Part shown: positions 8,322 through 17,223 of the stretch, in pieces
How the letters are laid out: every line of letters begins with the position of its first letter
How positions within the stretch are numbered: the stretch's first letter is position 1
Assembly (NCBI GenBank): GCA_024635865.1
Contig: JAGXIB010000094.1
Span: 1 to 41,813, forward strand
Source: Flavobacteriales bacterium
GTDB taxonomy: Bacteria; Bacteroidota; Bacteroidia; Flavobacteriales_D; Parvicellaceae
Direction: 5' to 3'
Length of the DNA: 41,813 nt
Made by a program: the position numbers and the translations under genes
The notes under the pieces: generated by a model
The model's database searches: none
The model's input: the letters and a program-made list of their open reading frames with translations, nothing else
Told to the model about the DNA's origin: nothing

Positions 8322-10022
8322 ATGACTAAATACTACGTTCTAACAGCATTGCTAATAAATGTCTTTACTCTATTAGGAAACGATATTAATAAAATAAAAA
8401 TTAATAGTGAGATTAACTCACTTACCTTATTTCTAACTGGGGGAGAAGCCAATAGAGAAGCAACAGTAAACCTTAAGAAAGGCAGAAACAAACTAATCTA
8501 CAAAGGAATCAGTGCTGTTGTTGACCAGAAAAGTATACAATTTAATGCAAACACTCCCTATGAATTGGTCTCTGTAAATACAGAAATGGATTACTTGACT
8601 CCTCTTAATGAAGATGGAAAAATTAAAAGACTAAAAGACTCTCTGACATTATTAGAAAAAAGGTTAAAGTTATTACAAGACGAAAAGAGTGCTTATGCGT
8701 CTGAAAAAGATTTATTAGAAAACAATAAGAACATTAAAGGAAGTCAATCAAACTTGTCAGTAGAGGAACTAAAGAGCATGGCAGATTTCTACAGAAAGAG
8801 AATGATAGACGTGAATAAGAAAATAACAGGTTACAATAATGAAATTAATAAAATAAACAAACAAATCCCTAACTACAAATATCAAATGCAAGAAATAAGG
8901 AGTCTATCTTCTGCTCACAACAATCAAATTATAGTAATAATTGACGTAATGGAAGCAACCAGCACAGTTACTAATATAAAGTATATTGTTTCTAATTGTG
9001 GATGGCAAGCTAACTATGATTTATTAGCTTCTGAACTAACTAATAGCATTACATTAAAATATAAAGCTAAAGTATACAACAATACAGGAAATGATTGGAG
9101 AAACATAAAAATAACACTTTCTTCTGCCAACCCAGATAAAACAGCTTCTGCTCCTACTTTAAACCCATGGATCATTTCTAATTCAAATAATTTTAAAAAA
9201 GGAGGTAAATCTAAGTCTTCATACCTAGTTCCACAAAACAGAGCATATAAACAATATTATCAAAATACTTCTGCTCCTCAAATGAACCAGCAATTAGATG
9301 TATTAGATTTTGAAAAAGATAACTTTCAAATAAGCCAACAACAAAAGAAAGCTTTAGTTAGCTTTAAAACGATTCAAGTACCACAAATAAGTGCTGAATT
9401 TGAAATTGAAAAAAAGTATAGCATTCCAAGTGATTCTAAACCCTACTTAGTAGAGATTGCTAAACATAACCTAAATGCATTATTCTCTCACAAAGCTGTT
9501 CCTAAGTTAGATAAAGATGCTTTCTTGTTAGCAAGCATTGTAGGTTGGGAAAAGTTAAACTTAATTCCTGGACCAGCAAACATTTATTTTTCTGACACTT
9601 ATGTTGGTCAATCTTATCTAGAAACACAGTCCGTCGAAGATACTTTAAACCTTTCATTTGGTAGGGATAATAAAATAACTATTGAACGTAAAAATAGTGA
9701 GGAAATGAGTGAAAAAACAATTTTAGGAAACAACAAGAAAGATACTTATTCTTATGAAATAACCCTTAAAAATAATCAGTCTGTAGCTTCTAACATAAAT
9801 GTTTATGATCAAATTCCTATTTCTCAAAATAGTGACATTACTATAACTGTTAACGAAACATCTATGGCTAAATACGATGAAGTAACTGGGGAGTTAGTAT
9901 GGGATATTAATTTAAAGCCTAATGAGATTAAAAAAATCAAGCTTTCTTTTACTATAAAATACCCTAAGGATCGAAACATAGCAGTAAAAAACTATAGAAC
10001 CATTTCAAGTCCCTCTTTTTAA
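8322..10022 (+). CDS. MuiA-like (DUF4139) secreted protein
   Basis: I choose the ATG at 8322 (566 residues) over a TTG 13 codons upstream because a signal peptide starts there (MTKYYVLTALLINVFTLLGN). The N-terminal ~100 residues fit the DUF4140 beta domain. Residues ~100-205 are a Lys/Glu-rich coiled coil. The C-terminal half is DUF4139-like, with features such as NCGWQANYDL, YKAKVYNNTGNDWRN and the late VYDQIPIS segment. This matches the 'mucoidy inhibitor MuiA family' of large periplasmic or outer-membrane proteins of uncertain function. It precedes a glycosyltransferase gene by one base, so it heads or belongs to that operon. Confidence 0.85.
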   Translation: MTKYYVLTALLINVFTLLGNDINKIKINSEINSLTLFLTGGEANREATVNLKKGRNKLIYKGISAVVDQKSIQFNANTPYELVSVNTEMDYLTPLNEDGKIKRLKDSLTLLEKRLKLLQDEKSAYASEKDLLENNKNIKGSQSNLSVEELKSMADFYRKRMIDVNKKITGYNNEINKINKQIPNYKYQMQEIRSLSSAHNNQIIVIIDVMEATSTVTNIKYIVSNCGWQANYDLLASELTNSITLKYKAKVYNNTGNDWRNIKITLSSANPDKTASAPTLNPWIISNSNNFKKGGKSKSSYLVPQNRAYKQYYQNTSAPQMNQQLDVLDFEKDNFQISQQQKKALVSFKTIQVPQISAEFEIEKKYSIPSDSKPYLVEIAKHNLNALFSHKAVPKLDKDAFLLASIVGWEKLNLIPGPANIYFSDTYVGQSYLETQSVEDTLNLSFGRDNKITIERKNSEEMSEKTILGNNKKDTYSYEITLKNNQSVASNINVYDQIPISQNSDITITVNETSMAKYDEVTGELVWDINLKPNEIKKIKLSFTIKYPKDRNIAVKNYRTISSPSF

Positions 10023-10023
10023 A

Positions 10024-11151
10024 ATGATTGTTTTAGAAATTATAAGCTTTTGTTTTATTGTTATCTACAGTATTGTCTTTAGTATTTTACTTTATGGCTT
10101 TGTTTTAAAGAAAAAAAGAAAAAAAAGGCCTTTTTTTAAACCAATTTTAATCTCAGTTATTATTCCTTTTAGAAATGAAGAAAAAAACATTGTTAACTTA
10201 GTTAAATCATTTGTAGACCTTAATTACAACTTAAATATAGTTGAGTTTATCTTTGTAGATGATCATTCAAGTGACAATGGCTACGAGCTACTTTCCTCTG
10301 AACTAAAAAAAACAAAATTAATTTATAAAATAATTAAACAGCCTGAAGCAAAATCAGGAAAAAAACAAGCCATTAAAACAGCAGTTAACAATGCTAAAAA
10401 TGAATTAATAGTAACAACTGATGCCGATTCTATCCCTTCTAAAAATTGGTTGTTAGAGTATGCGAAATCTTTTCAAAATGGAGGGGATTTTATTATAGGT
10501 CCAGTGATCAATAGCAGTTCGCCTAAGATTTTAAATCAACTTCATAGTTTGGAAGCGTTAATGCTTTCTGGTATTACTATAGGGAGTGCAAGCTTAAAAA
10601 AGCCCATAATCTGTAGTGGAGCAAACCTAGGTTTTAGTAAAAAACTATTTATAGAAATAAAACCTTATGAAGGTAACTTGCACCTTTCTTCTGGTGATGA
10701 CCTATTCTTTTTAGAGAAAGTTTTAGCTACAAACAAAAAAGTAAGTTATCTAAAGTCTATAGATGCATTAGTTTACACTAAAGGTCCTGACTCCTATCAA
10801 CAAGTTATATATCAAGCACTAAGGTGGAGTTCTAAAAATAAAACGCTTAATAATAAAAAGAACCTTTACTTGTCAGTTCTTGTATTTGAAACAAACATTT
10901 TATTATTAATAAACTTATTTACTTTAGGCTTGGGTGATAAATTCAGTCTCTTTTATGTGTCATTAAAGTTTAGTATTGATTTAATTTTTCTAATCGAAAT
11001 TGCTAAAAAATATAACCAAAAAAAATTAATCTTATTGGCTCCATTCATCTACTTGCTCTACCCTATTCATTTATTGATTATATTCGTATTATCTTTTTTC
11101 CTTTCTGTAAAATGGAAAGGACGAGTGATTAGTGAAAATGGAAAAAAGTAA
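10024..11151 (+). CDS. Membrane-anchored processive glycosyltransferase, family 2
   Basis: 375 residues. The order is one N-terminal membrane helix (about 3-27), a basic stretch, a GT-A catalytic domain, and C-terminal hydrophobic helices (about 272-300 and 335-365). Catalytic features visible: SVIIPFRNEE (44-53), VDD (78-80) for UDP binding, TTDADS (131-136, the DxD-type metal site), SGDD (223-226) as the base region, and QALRW (264-268), the Q(Q/R)xRW signature of processive enzymes such as cellulose and hyaluronan synthases. It likely polymerises or transfers sugars at the inner membrane. It starts one base after the MuiA-like gene and overlaps the next gene. Confidence 0.88.
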   Translation: MIVLEIISFCFIVIYSIVFSILLYGFVLKKKRKKRPFFKPILISVIIPFRNEEKNIVNLVKSFVDLNYNLNIVEFIFVDDHSSDNGYELLSSELKKTKLIYKIIKQPEAKSGKKQAIKTAVNNAKNELIVTTDADSIPSKNWLLEYAKSFQNGGDFIIGPVINSSSPKILNQLHSLEALMLSGITIGSASLKKPIICSGANLGFSKKLFIEIKPYEGNLHLSSGDDLFFLEKVLATNKKVSYLKSIDALVYTKGPDSYQQVIYQALRWSSKNKTLNNKKNLYLSVLVFETNILLLINLFTLGLGDKFSLFYVSLKFSIDLIFLIEIAKKYNQKKLILLAPFIYLLYPIHLLIIFVLSFFLSVKWKGRVISENGKK

Positions 11152-12358
11152 TAAAGGATCAATATATACTCAATCTTGGGGTAAGCTAAAAAAGAACAAA
11201 CCAGCTATGCTGGGACTATTTGTGATTCTTTTAGGCGTTTTTGTTTCTATCTTAGGGGGAAACATTAGGCCCGACCCTTCTCCTTATGCATACGATAATG
11301 TAAGTTCTCTTATGAAATTAAAAACAGGAACAACAGTTCAGTTTTTAAAGGTTAGAAAGAATAAAAAAGTAGAGGAAGCCTCTTTTTTAGATATGCTTTT
11401 TTTTGGAGGTCAAGAACCAACTCACCGGTCAATCCCAATTACCGATTATCATTTTGAAAGCGATGAAATTGTTACAAACACCTATTCTCCTGACAATAAC
11501 AGTGAACAAAAAAGATTTAAATTAGCTGATGTTTACTTTTCAATTAAAAAACAGAAAAATCAACAAATAAGCCCTTCAGATCAGATAATCAGGTATTCTA
11601 GTTTAAAAAATGAAGGGATCGAAATAGAAATCAATAAAAAAGAACTGCAGAACCTCATCGAAAAAGAAAACATAGTCTTTACAACGTTTTGGCTAGGTAC
11701 CGATGTCCAAGGGAGAGATTTGTTAAGTCGAATAATGGCAGGAACAATTGTTTCTCTTTCTGTTGGACTAATTTCAGTTTTAATTTCCTTAGTTATTGGA
11801 GTGCTATTAGGCGCTATTGCAGGTTATTACAGAGGCTGGGTAGACGATATCATTATGTGGTTTATAAATATTGTTTGGTCTATCCCTACGTTATTATTAA
11901 TTATCTCTGTCACTTTATTATTAGGAAAAGGTTTTACTACCGTTTTTTTTGCAGTAGGTCTTACAATGTGGGTAGAGTTAGCAAGAGTCGTTAGAGGTCA
12001 AATATTAAGCATTAGAGAGCTAGAGTATATCGAGGCTGGAAAGGCATTAGGTTTTTCTAATTTCAGAATCATTTCAAGGCATATTTTCCCCAATATAATT
12101 GGTTCGATTATTGTGATTTCTGCAGCAAACTTTGCTGCTGCTATTCTTATAGAAGCTGGCCTTAGTTTTTTAGGAATAGGAGTGCAAATTCCAATGGTAT
12201 CATGGGGAACAATGATAGAGCAACATAAAAGTTTTATTACACACCCTGACAAAGCATACTTAGCTTTAATACCAGGCTTTTGTATTATTTTTCTAGTGTT
12301 TGCTTTTATGTTGTTAGGTAATGGATTAAGAGATAGTTTTGATACTCAAAAAGATTAA
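11138..12358 (+). CDS. ABC transporter permease, OppC/DppC type, with enlarged N-terminal insert
   Basis: About 406 residues from the ATG at 11138; a GTG two codons upstream is the alternative. The N-terminus (SWGKLKKNKPAMLGLFVILLG) is an OppC_N-type first helix. The C-terminal ~220 residues form the BPD_transp_1 permease domain with the EAA loop (YIEAGKALGFSNFRIISRHIFPNI region) that contacts the ATPase. Between them lie about 130 hydrophilic residues, much longer than in enterobacterial OppC, presumably periplasmic. DVQGRDLLSRIMAGT is conserved in dipeptide/oligopeptide permeases. No OppB partner, ATPase or binding protein is adjacent. The start overlaps the glycosyltransferase by 14 bases and the stop is 3 bases before the kinase. 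Confidence 0.88.
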   Translation: MEKSNKGSIYTQSWGKLKKNKPAMLGLFVILLGVFVSILGGNIRPDPSPYAYDNVSSLMKLKTGTTVQFLKVRKNKKVEEASFLDMLFFGGQEPTHRSIPITDYHFESDEIVTNTYSPDNNSEQKRFKLADVYFSIKKQKNQQISPSDQIIRYSSLKNEGIEIEINKKELQNLIEKENIVFTTFWLGTDVQGRDLLSRIMAGTIVSLSVGLISVLISLVIGVLLGAIAGYYRGWVDDIIMWFINIVWSIPTLLLIISVTLLLGKGFTTVFFAVGLTMWVELARVVRGQILSIRELEYIEAGKALGFSNFRIISRHIFPNIIGSIIVISAANFAAAILIEAGLSFLGIGVQIPMVSWGTMIEQHKSFITHPDKAYLALIPGFCIIFLVFAFMLLGNGLRDSFDTQKD

Positions 12359-12361
12359 AAA

Positions 12362-13810
12362 ATGTTGAAGTTTACTCCCAATTTACGATTTAGAATATAC
12401 ATGTCTATGTTGGCATTAATCTTAATCTCCTTAATTGTAATTGGAGGAACAACATTCTATTTTTTTAGTAATGAAAATGAAGAGTATCACCTTGCTAGAC
12501 TGGAACGAAAAGAGAATACGATCATCGAGTCTCTTCAGTATTTTTTTGAAGATTTCCATGTGGATGAAAATACAGATGTGGTTAGTCTAGAGTTTGAGAA
12601 AGAGATTAAATTTTTGGCAGATGTCAACAAAGTAGTGCTAAATATTTTTAATACTAAGGGAGAAATCCTCATGTCTAGTAATTTTAATTATGATGACCCT
12701 GAATTTTTTGAAAAAAAAATAAACAACAAGATTCTTAATGAAATAAAAGGATCTAAAGAACGTAAAGTATTTGAAGAAGGAGAAAACTCTATTTCAGCTT
12801 ATGCATATATTTTTGACAGAGAAGGAAAACAAATTGCCATTGCTAACATTCCCTACAACAAGGAGAATATGCCAGTAAAAGATGATATTGGTCCTTTTTT
12901 AAATACCTTGTTAAAAATTTATGTTTTCTTATTAATTGGCGCAAGTTTTATTGCTTTTTTATTGTCGAACTACATCACTAAATCAATGGTTACGATTGCC
13001 GATAAAATGAAAGCAGTAAACATAACTCAGAAAAATGCTCCGTTAGAATGGAAAGCGAATGACGAAATTGGTATGCTTGTTCATGAATACAATAGTATGA
13101 TTAAAGAACTAGAAATAAGTGCCCAAAAGTTGGCTAAAAATGAACGTGAATTAGCCTGGAGAGAAATGGCTAAACAAGTAGCACATGAAATAAAAAACCC
13201 GCTAACTCCAATGAAGCTAAGTGTACAACATTTAGCCAGAGCCTTAAAAGCCAATGACCCTAACTATGAAGAAAAACTAAGTCGATTTTCGTCTAAAATG
13301 ATTCAACAAATAGATACGTTAACTTCTATTGCTAATGAGTTTTCAAACTTTGCTAAAATGCCAAAAGCAAAGATGAAAACGACTGACTTAATGACCACTC
13401 TTAAAAGTACTATTGAGTTATTTAAAGAAACAAAGGACATTACATTAAATTTCAATTCTAATATAGCAACTGCGAGCATAAATGGAGATTCGGAACAATT
13501 AACTAGAGTTTTTAATAACGTCATAAAAAATGCAATTCAGTCAATTCCAGATGATAAAAACGGGATCATATCGGTAAGCATAGAGGAAGAAGAACACTTT
13601 TTTTTAATAGAAATTAAAGACAATGGATCTGGTATTTCTGATGACTTAATAGAGAAAATATTTGTTCCAAATTTTACAACAAAGTCTAATGGAACTGGAT
13701 TAGGGTTAGCTATGGTTAAAAAAATTATAGAAACGCATAACGGAGAGATAGATTTTAAAACAAGTTTTGGGGTTGGAACTACTTTTTACATTAAGCTTCC
13801 TAAACAATAA
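12362..13810 (+). CDS. NtrY-like sensor histidine kinase
   Basis: 482 residues. Two membrane helices (about 13-36 and 181-203) bracket a periplasmic sensing region of about 145 residues. A HAMP-like segment (about 204-255) follows. The dimerisation/phosphoacceptor domain contains MAKQVAHEIKNPLTPMKLS with H275 as the phosphorylated histidine. The 'HEIKNPLTPMKLSVQHL' form is typical of NtrY-type kinases, which usually phosphorylate NtrC-family sigma-54 activators. The ATPase domain shows N (VIKNAIQSI), G1 (DNGSGI), F and G2 (GTGLGLAMV) boxes. The only NtrC-like protein in the window is at 19376-20539, a plausible but unproven partner. It is last in a tight four-gene run. Confidence 0.93.
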   Translation: MLKFTPNLRFRIYMSMLALILISLIVIGGTTFYFFSNENEEYHLARLERKENTIIESLQYFFEDFHVDENTDVVSLEFEKEIKFLADVNKVVLNIFNTKGEILMSSNFNYDDPEFFEKKINNKILNEIKGSKERKVFEEGENSISAYAYIFDREGKQIAIANIPYNKENMPVKDDIGPFLNTLLKIYVFLLIGASFIAFLLSNYITKSMVTIADKMKAVNITQKNAPLEWKANDEIGMLVHEYNSMIKELEISAQKLAKNERELAWREMAKQVAHEIKNPLTPMKLSVQHLARALKANDPNYEEKLSRFSSKMIQQIDTLTSIANEFSNFAKMPKAKMKTTDLMTTLKSTIELFKETKDITLNFNSNIATASINGDSEQLTRVFNNVIKNAIQSIPDDKNGIISVSIEEEEHFFLIEIKDNGSGISDDLIEKIFVPNFTTKSNGTGLGLAMVKKIIETHNGEIDFKTSFGVGTTFYIKLPKQ

Positions 13811-13822
13811 GTAAACACTTAA

Positions 13823-15226
13823 TTACTCGTAACAACCTATACTTGCAGGAACTCCTCTACCATTTCCTTCAATGTCTATTGACACAGATGAATTATTAGC
13901 CTTCTCTTTAGCGAATGAGTTACTAGTTAATCTAAAGTCCCATGATGTTGGATTTTCGAAACTAGGGTCATTATTAGCATAGCAATCAGTATAAACAAAA
14001 CTATTAGCAGCACCATCTTCAGACTTTATTAAACAATTACTCATTGTAATTGCCGGAGCAACAACTCCATTTATTGTGCTAGAAAGTGTATCTAACAAAA
14101 CCTCATTATCGTTTGTTCCATAAAAAATAGAGTTCGTAAAACTAGCATTAATAAATGGTCTGTAGTTTATAGTTGATGAAGCGTCTTCATAATAGTTTTT
14201 GAAAGTAAAGAGCGCTGAATTTCTTTGACCTTCATAATAGTTTCCAAAAGTACAATGGTCAAAAGAAACATCCCCTCCAATAGAAATCAAAGCGCTGTAT
14301 AACCCAGCGCTACCGAATAAAGAGTTAACTGATTTAACATTTCCTCCTTGAGTTAGTAAACCAGCATAGGAACAGTTTAGAATTTTAACAGCATTTAAAT
14401 TAACGTAGTTTCCTATTTTTAATGTATCTATTTGTATTCCTATTAATGCATTTTTAACTTCAACATAATCTAATTGGCTGGTTAATGGTTCAAAAAATCG
14501 AATCCCTCTCCATTGCCCTGCAACACTATCAGAAGGTGACAATATAAAATCCTCAACACGGTCTTGCTGAAAAGTAACAGGGTTACCTAAGACTCCATTA
14601 CAATTTAGAACTCCTTTATAAACTAACAATGTTGCTTCATTATGTCCGTATACATTTGTTCCTCCAGGAATGTTTAATGTAACATTTGAATCTACAGCGC
14701 AAAAATTATAAATGACATGTGGCTTATCATTTAACCAAGTCGTTGAGCTAGTTATAATTTCACTCACATGAAAGTAGGCGTCTTGTCCCCAAGCATTCAA
14801 AACAACCTGCTGTTGGTTTCCGTTAGTAAGAAACTTCACTTTATCTTCTACAACTAGAGGAATTGTAGCATTATTCGGATCTATAGTCACTTCAACAAAG
14901 ACAAATAAACTGTCTTTTGCTGGAATCTCAATGTTTTCAAAATTAACTCCAGAAAAACCATCTACATTAATTCTAAACATAGATAGAGTTCCTTGTTCTA
15001 GCCAAATATTAGTAATGTTTATTTTTTGGTTAAGTGTATTGTATATTTTAAAACGTTTTGTCGTTGATCCTATTGTTGTAAACAAGGTATCGAAAAGTAG
15101 CGTATCTTGAGAAAACTGAACTTTTGTAGCACTAGACAAATTCAGTTTGTCTTTCTTACAATTTGAGAGAAAAATTGAAAGAATTACAATAAAAAAAACA
15201 ATAAATAAAACTTTAAACTTCTCCAT
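13823..15226 (-). CDS. Lipoprotein with parallel beta-helix-like repeats
   Basis: The start is taken at the ATG at 15226 (467 residues) rather than an upstream TTG, because it begins a lipoprotein signal (MEKFKVLFIVFF... ending LSNC, C23 as lipidated Cys). The first ~130 residues resemble an immunoglobulin-like domain. The rest has irregular repeats with polar/hydrophobic alternation (for example DYVEVKNALIGIQ, VKILNCSYAGLLTQGG, VSFDHCTFGNYY, ASFTNSIFYG), as in right-handed parallel beta-helices of polysaccharide-active or adhesive surface proteins. The end, DIEGNGRGVPASIGCYE, is the 'choice-of-anchor Q' style terminus often seen in Bacteroidota. No catalytic residues can be assigned. It converges on the kinase gene with a 12-base gap. 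Confidence 0.78.
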   Translation of the reverse strand: MEKFKVLFIVFFIVILSIFLSNCKKDKLNLSSATKVQFSQDTLLFDTLFTTIGSTTKRFKIYNTLNQKINITNIWLEQGTLSMFRINVDGFSGVNFENIEIPAKDSLFVFVEVTIDPNNATIPLVVEDKVKFLTNGNQQQVVLNAWGQDAYFHVSEIITSSTTWLNDKPHVIYNFCAVDSNVTLNIPGGTNVYGHNEATLLVYKGVLNCNGVLGNPVTFQQDRVEDFILSPSDSVAGQWRGIRFFEPLTSQLDYVEVKNALIGIQIDTLKIGNYVNLNAVKILNCSYAGLLTQGGNVKSVNSLFGSAGLYSALISIGGDVSFDHCTFGNYYEGQRNSALFTFKNYYEDASSTINYRPFINASFTNSIFYGTNDNEVLLDTLSSTINGVVAPAITMSNCLIKSEDGAANSFVYTDCYANNDPSFENPTSWDFRLTSNSFAKEKANNSSVSIDIEGNGRGVPASIGCYE

Positions 15227-15318
15227 GAATTTAAAAAACAAGATACCAATTCGCGAACATTAACGCAAGTATTAAAATATTATTGGGTAAAGAACGAAAA
15301 AATAACATAAAAAAATCT

Positions 15319-15326
15319 TATATTTG
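15319..15326 (+). promoter_or_regulatory. Candidate Bacteroidota -7 element (TATATTTG)
   Basis: Exact match to TAnnTTTG, 78 bases upstream of the ATG at 15404. No TTG is present at the usual -33 distance. The flanking A-rich sequence is compatible with a promoter for the small T9SS cargo gene. Confidence 0.45.
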
Positions 15327-15403
15327 GTTTAATTATTGCCTAGATAAAAGCAACCTTTTAAATTAAATTAGGTTACCTAATTAATAACTTAAAATATTAA
15401 ACT

Positions 15404-16261
15404 ATGAAAAAAAACTTACTTTCTATTTTTGCATTAGGACTTAGTCTAAGTTCATTTGCACAAATTATCTATACTGACATTAATGATGTTACGCTTACAC
15501 CTGCTGTAGGAAGAGAATCATTAGACATAGATTTAGATGCTGATAATAATATTGACTTTACTGTTTTTGCATTAGATACTACTATAGTTCAAGGAGGTCA
15601 AAACTTAAACCTACAAGGTCTAGGTCTTGAGTTGTGGGGAAATAACATGATTGAGGGAACTCAGGAATCAACTCCTGCTGGAGATTCTTATTTAGCTGTT
15701 ACTAAGATTGAAGCAGGCACCAATATTAACAGTGCTTCTAACTTCATGAGTAGTAATCCAGCTAACATTTTTCCAGGCGCAGGGCTAGGGCTTTATGCTG
15801 CTACTCCTTTTGGTCCTTTTAATGGTGGTAATTTTTCAAATACCACAGACAAGTATATAGCTGTAAAGTTTGAAATTGGAACTTCTCAACCAACAACTCA
15901 TTATGGGTGGATAAGAGTAAGTGTTGCTGATCAGTGTGCTAATGTTATTATTAAAGACTTTGCTTACGAAAGTACTGCAGGTGCTGTAATTAGAGCTGGT
16001 GATGAAGGTAATGGTTTTTCTACAATATCTGAACAAGAACTAGCAAACGCTAATGTTTTTTACGGTAACAATGAGTTAAATGTGAATGGAATATCAGGGA
16101 ATTACAATGTTTCTGTCGTTGACTTGTTAGGAAAGTCAATTTCTAACACTAGAGTAGCTAACAACGCTTCTATTAATTTAAACAATGTAAATAACGGTAT
16201 TTACTTAGTTCAAATAACTAAAGGAAATGCAGTTGTAACAAAGAAAGTTTATATTAAATAA
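15404..16261 (+). CDS. Small T9SS-sorted secreted protein
   Basis: 285 residues. A clear signal peptide (MKKNLLSIFALGLSLSSFAQ) is followed by a mature domain of about 190 residues beginning IIYTDINDVTLTP, rich in Asp and Gly, with a GWIRVSVADQC segment. This pattern is seen in short secreted Bacteroidota proteins of unknown function. The last ~75 residues are a textbook type A T9SS sorting domain: VVDLLGKSI, then NNGIYLVQITKGNAVVTKKVYIK. The protein should cross the outer membrane through the type IX system. It has its own candidate promoter and a strong terminator, so it is probably monocistronic. Confidence 0.88.
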   Translation: MKKNLLSIFALGLSLSSFAQIIYTDINDVTLTPAVGRESLDIDLDADNNIDFTVFALDTTIVQGGQNLNLQGLGLELWGNNMIEGTQESTPAGDSYLAVTKIEAGTNINSASNFMSSNPANIFPGAGLGLYAATPFGPFNGGNFSNTTDKYIAVKFEIGTSQPTTHYGWIRVSVADQCANVIIKDFAYESTAGAVIRAGDEGNGFSTISEQELANANVFYGNNELNVNGISGNYNVSVVDLLGKSISNTRVANNASINLNNVNNGIYLVQITKGNAVVTKKVYIK

Positions 16262-16281
16262 TAGAACTTAATTATAATATT

Positions 16282-16317
16282 AAAAGAGCTAATTCGTGTG
16301 AATTAGCTCTTTTTTTT
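16282..16317. terminator. Strong bidirectional intrinsic terminator
   Basis: Perfect 14-bp stem AAAAGAGCTAATTC / GAATTAGCTCTTTT with a GTGT loop and T-tract (to 16317); the complementary A-tract lets it work on both strands. It lies between convergent genes. The stop codon of the minus-strand glycosyltransferase (16303) falls inside the 3' arm. Confidence 0.88.
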
Positions 16318-17214
16318 GTTCAGTAATTTTGCTAAATAGCTTAGTTTATAGTAATTAAATAACAATAAATTTACCCACCCTAACTTCAAAAAGAAGAAGA
16401 AAGTAGTATTTATAATTGGGGATAAAAACAAAACCATTCCTAGCAGTCTTTTCTCCTTTGTTTTTTGATAAAAACCCAGCAAAGTAACTTCATTTATAAA
16501 CCCTTTCTTATCTTCTATACTAGAAAGTATTGAGACTAAATTGTCTATCGCTAATCTTGTTTTTTTTAAATAAATCGTATTATTTTCTATGTCTCCATTT
16601 AATACCGGATTATTGATATGTACTATTGCTATTTTTTCTTGTTTTAAAGAATAACCAAATAAGGTATCTTCATGACCATATTTTGATAATCTTTCATCAA
16701 AAGAAATTTGCTTCAAAGTATACCTAGAAACTAAAAAGTTATTAGTCATAAAAGAGCTGTAAGGATTTTTTTGTCTCTCTTTTACTGGCTTGCTTTCTCT
16801 CTTAATCCCATACTTCCAACTTAGCATTTGATTTTTATTTGGATGGGTTCGCTCATAGATACGCCCCCCACAAATGACATTAGCCTTTGTCTCAATAGAT
16901 GTAGAAATATACTTTTGTAAAAATTGATCTGAAATAATTAAAGAGTCACAATCTAGAAACAATAACCAATCAAAAGAAACATATTCTAAAAATAAATTTC
17001 TGATTCTTGCACGGCCAATATTCTCAGTTAAATTAACAATCCGATGGCCCAGGCCTTTGCAAGCTTTTTTATTTAATGCTTTATACTCATGATTAGAACA
17101 ATCATCTATTAAGATTAACTCTATAGGGATTGTACATGATTTAATTTGCTTGGAAAGCTCTGTTACTAAATTAGTAACATCAAAATTATATATGGGAACG
17201 CAAATAGAAATCAT
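16303..17214 (-). CDS. Glycosyltransferase, family 2
   Basis: 303 residues. The GT-A domain begins almost at the start (ISICVPIYNFDVTNLV). IDDCSNHEYK is the nucleotide-sugar acidic motif, ENIGRARIRNLFLEY the conserved N.G...RN helix, and LFLDCDSLI the DxD metal site. YGHEDTLFGYSL is the catalytic-base region, in the ED form typical of enzymes that add sugars to surface polysaccharides. A hydrophobic segment (about 250-275) may dock on the inner membrane. It is last in a three-gene minus-strand operon (GT4, methyltransferase, GT2) with 9-base gaps. Sugar and acceptor are not predictable. Confidence 0.9.
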   Translation of the reverse strand: MISICVPIYNFDVTNLVTELSKQIKSCTIPIELILIDDCSNHEYKALNKKACKGLGHRIVNLTENIGRARIRNLFLEYVSFDWLLFLDCDSLIISDQFLQKYISTSIETKANVICGGRIYERTHPNKNQMLSWKYGIKRESKPVKERQKNPYSSFMTNNFLVSRYTLKQISFDERLSKYGHEDTLFGYSLKQEKIAIVHINNPVLNGDIENNTIYLKKTRLAIDNLVSILSSIEDKKGFINEVTLLGFYQKTKEKRLLGMVLFLSPIINTTFFFFLKLGWVNLLLFNYYKLSYLAKLLNKKKS

Positions 17215-17223
17215 TAAATAAAG

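Noticed and set aside
11689-12252. Open frames on both strands inside the permease gene.
   Set aside because: They are shadows of the permease coding sequence: no recognisable domain, odd composition, and complete overlap with a well-supported gene.
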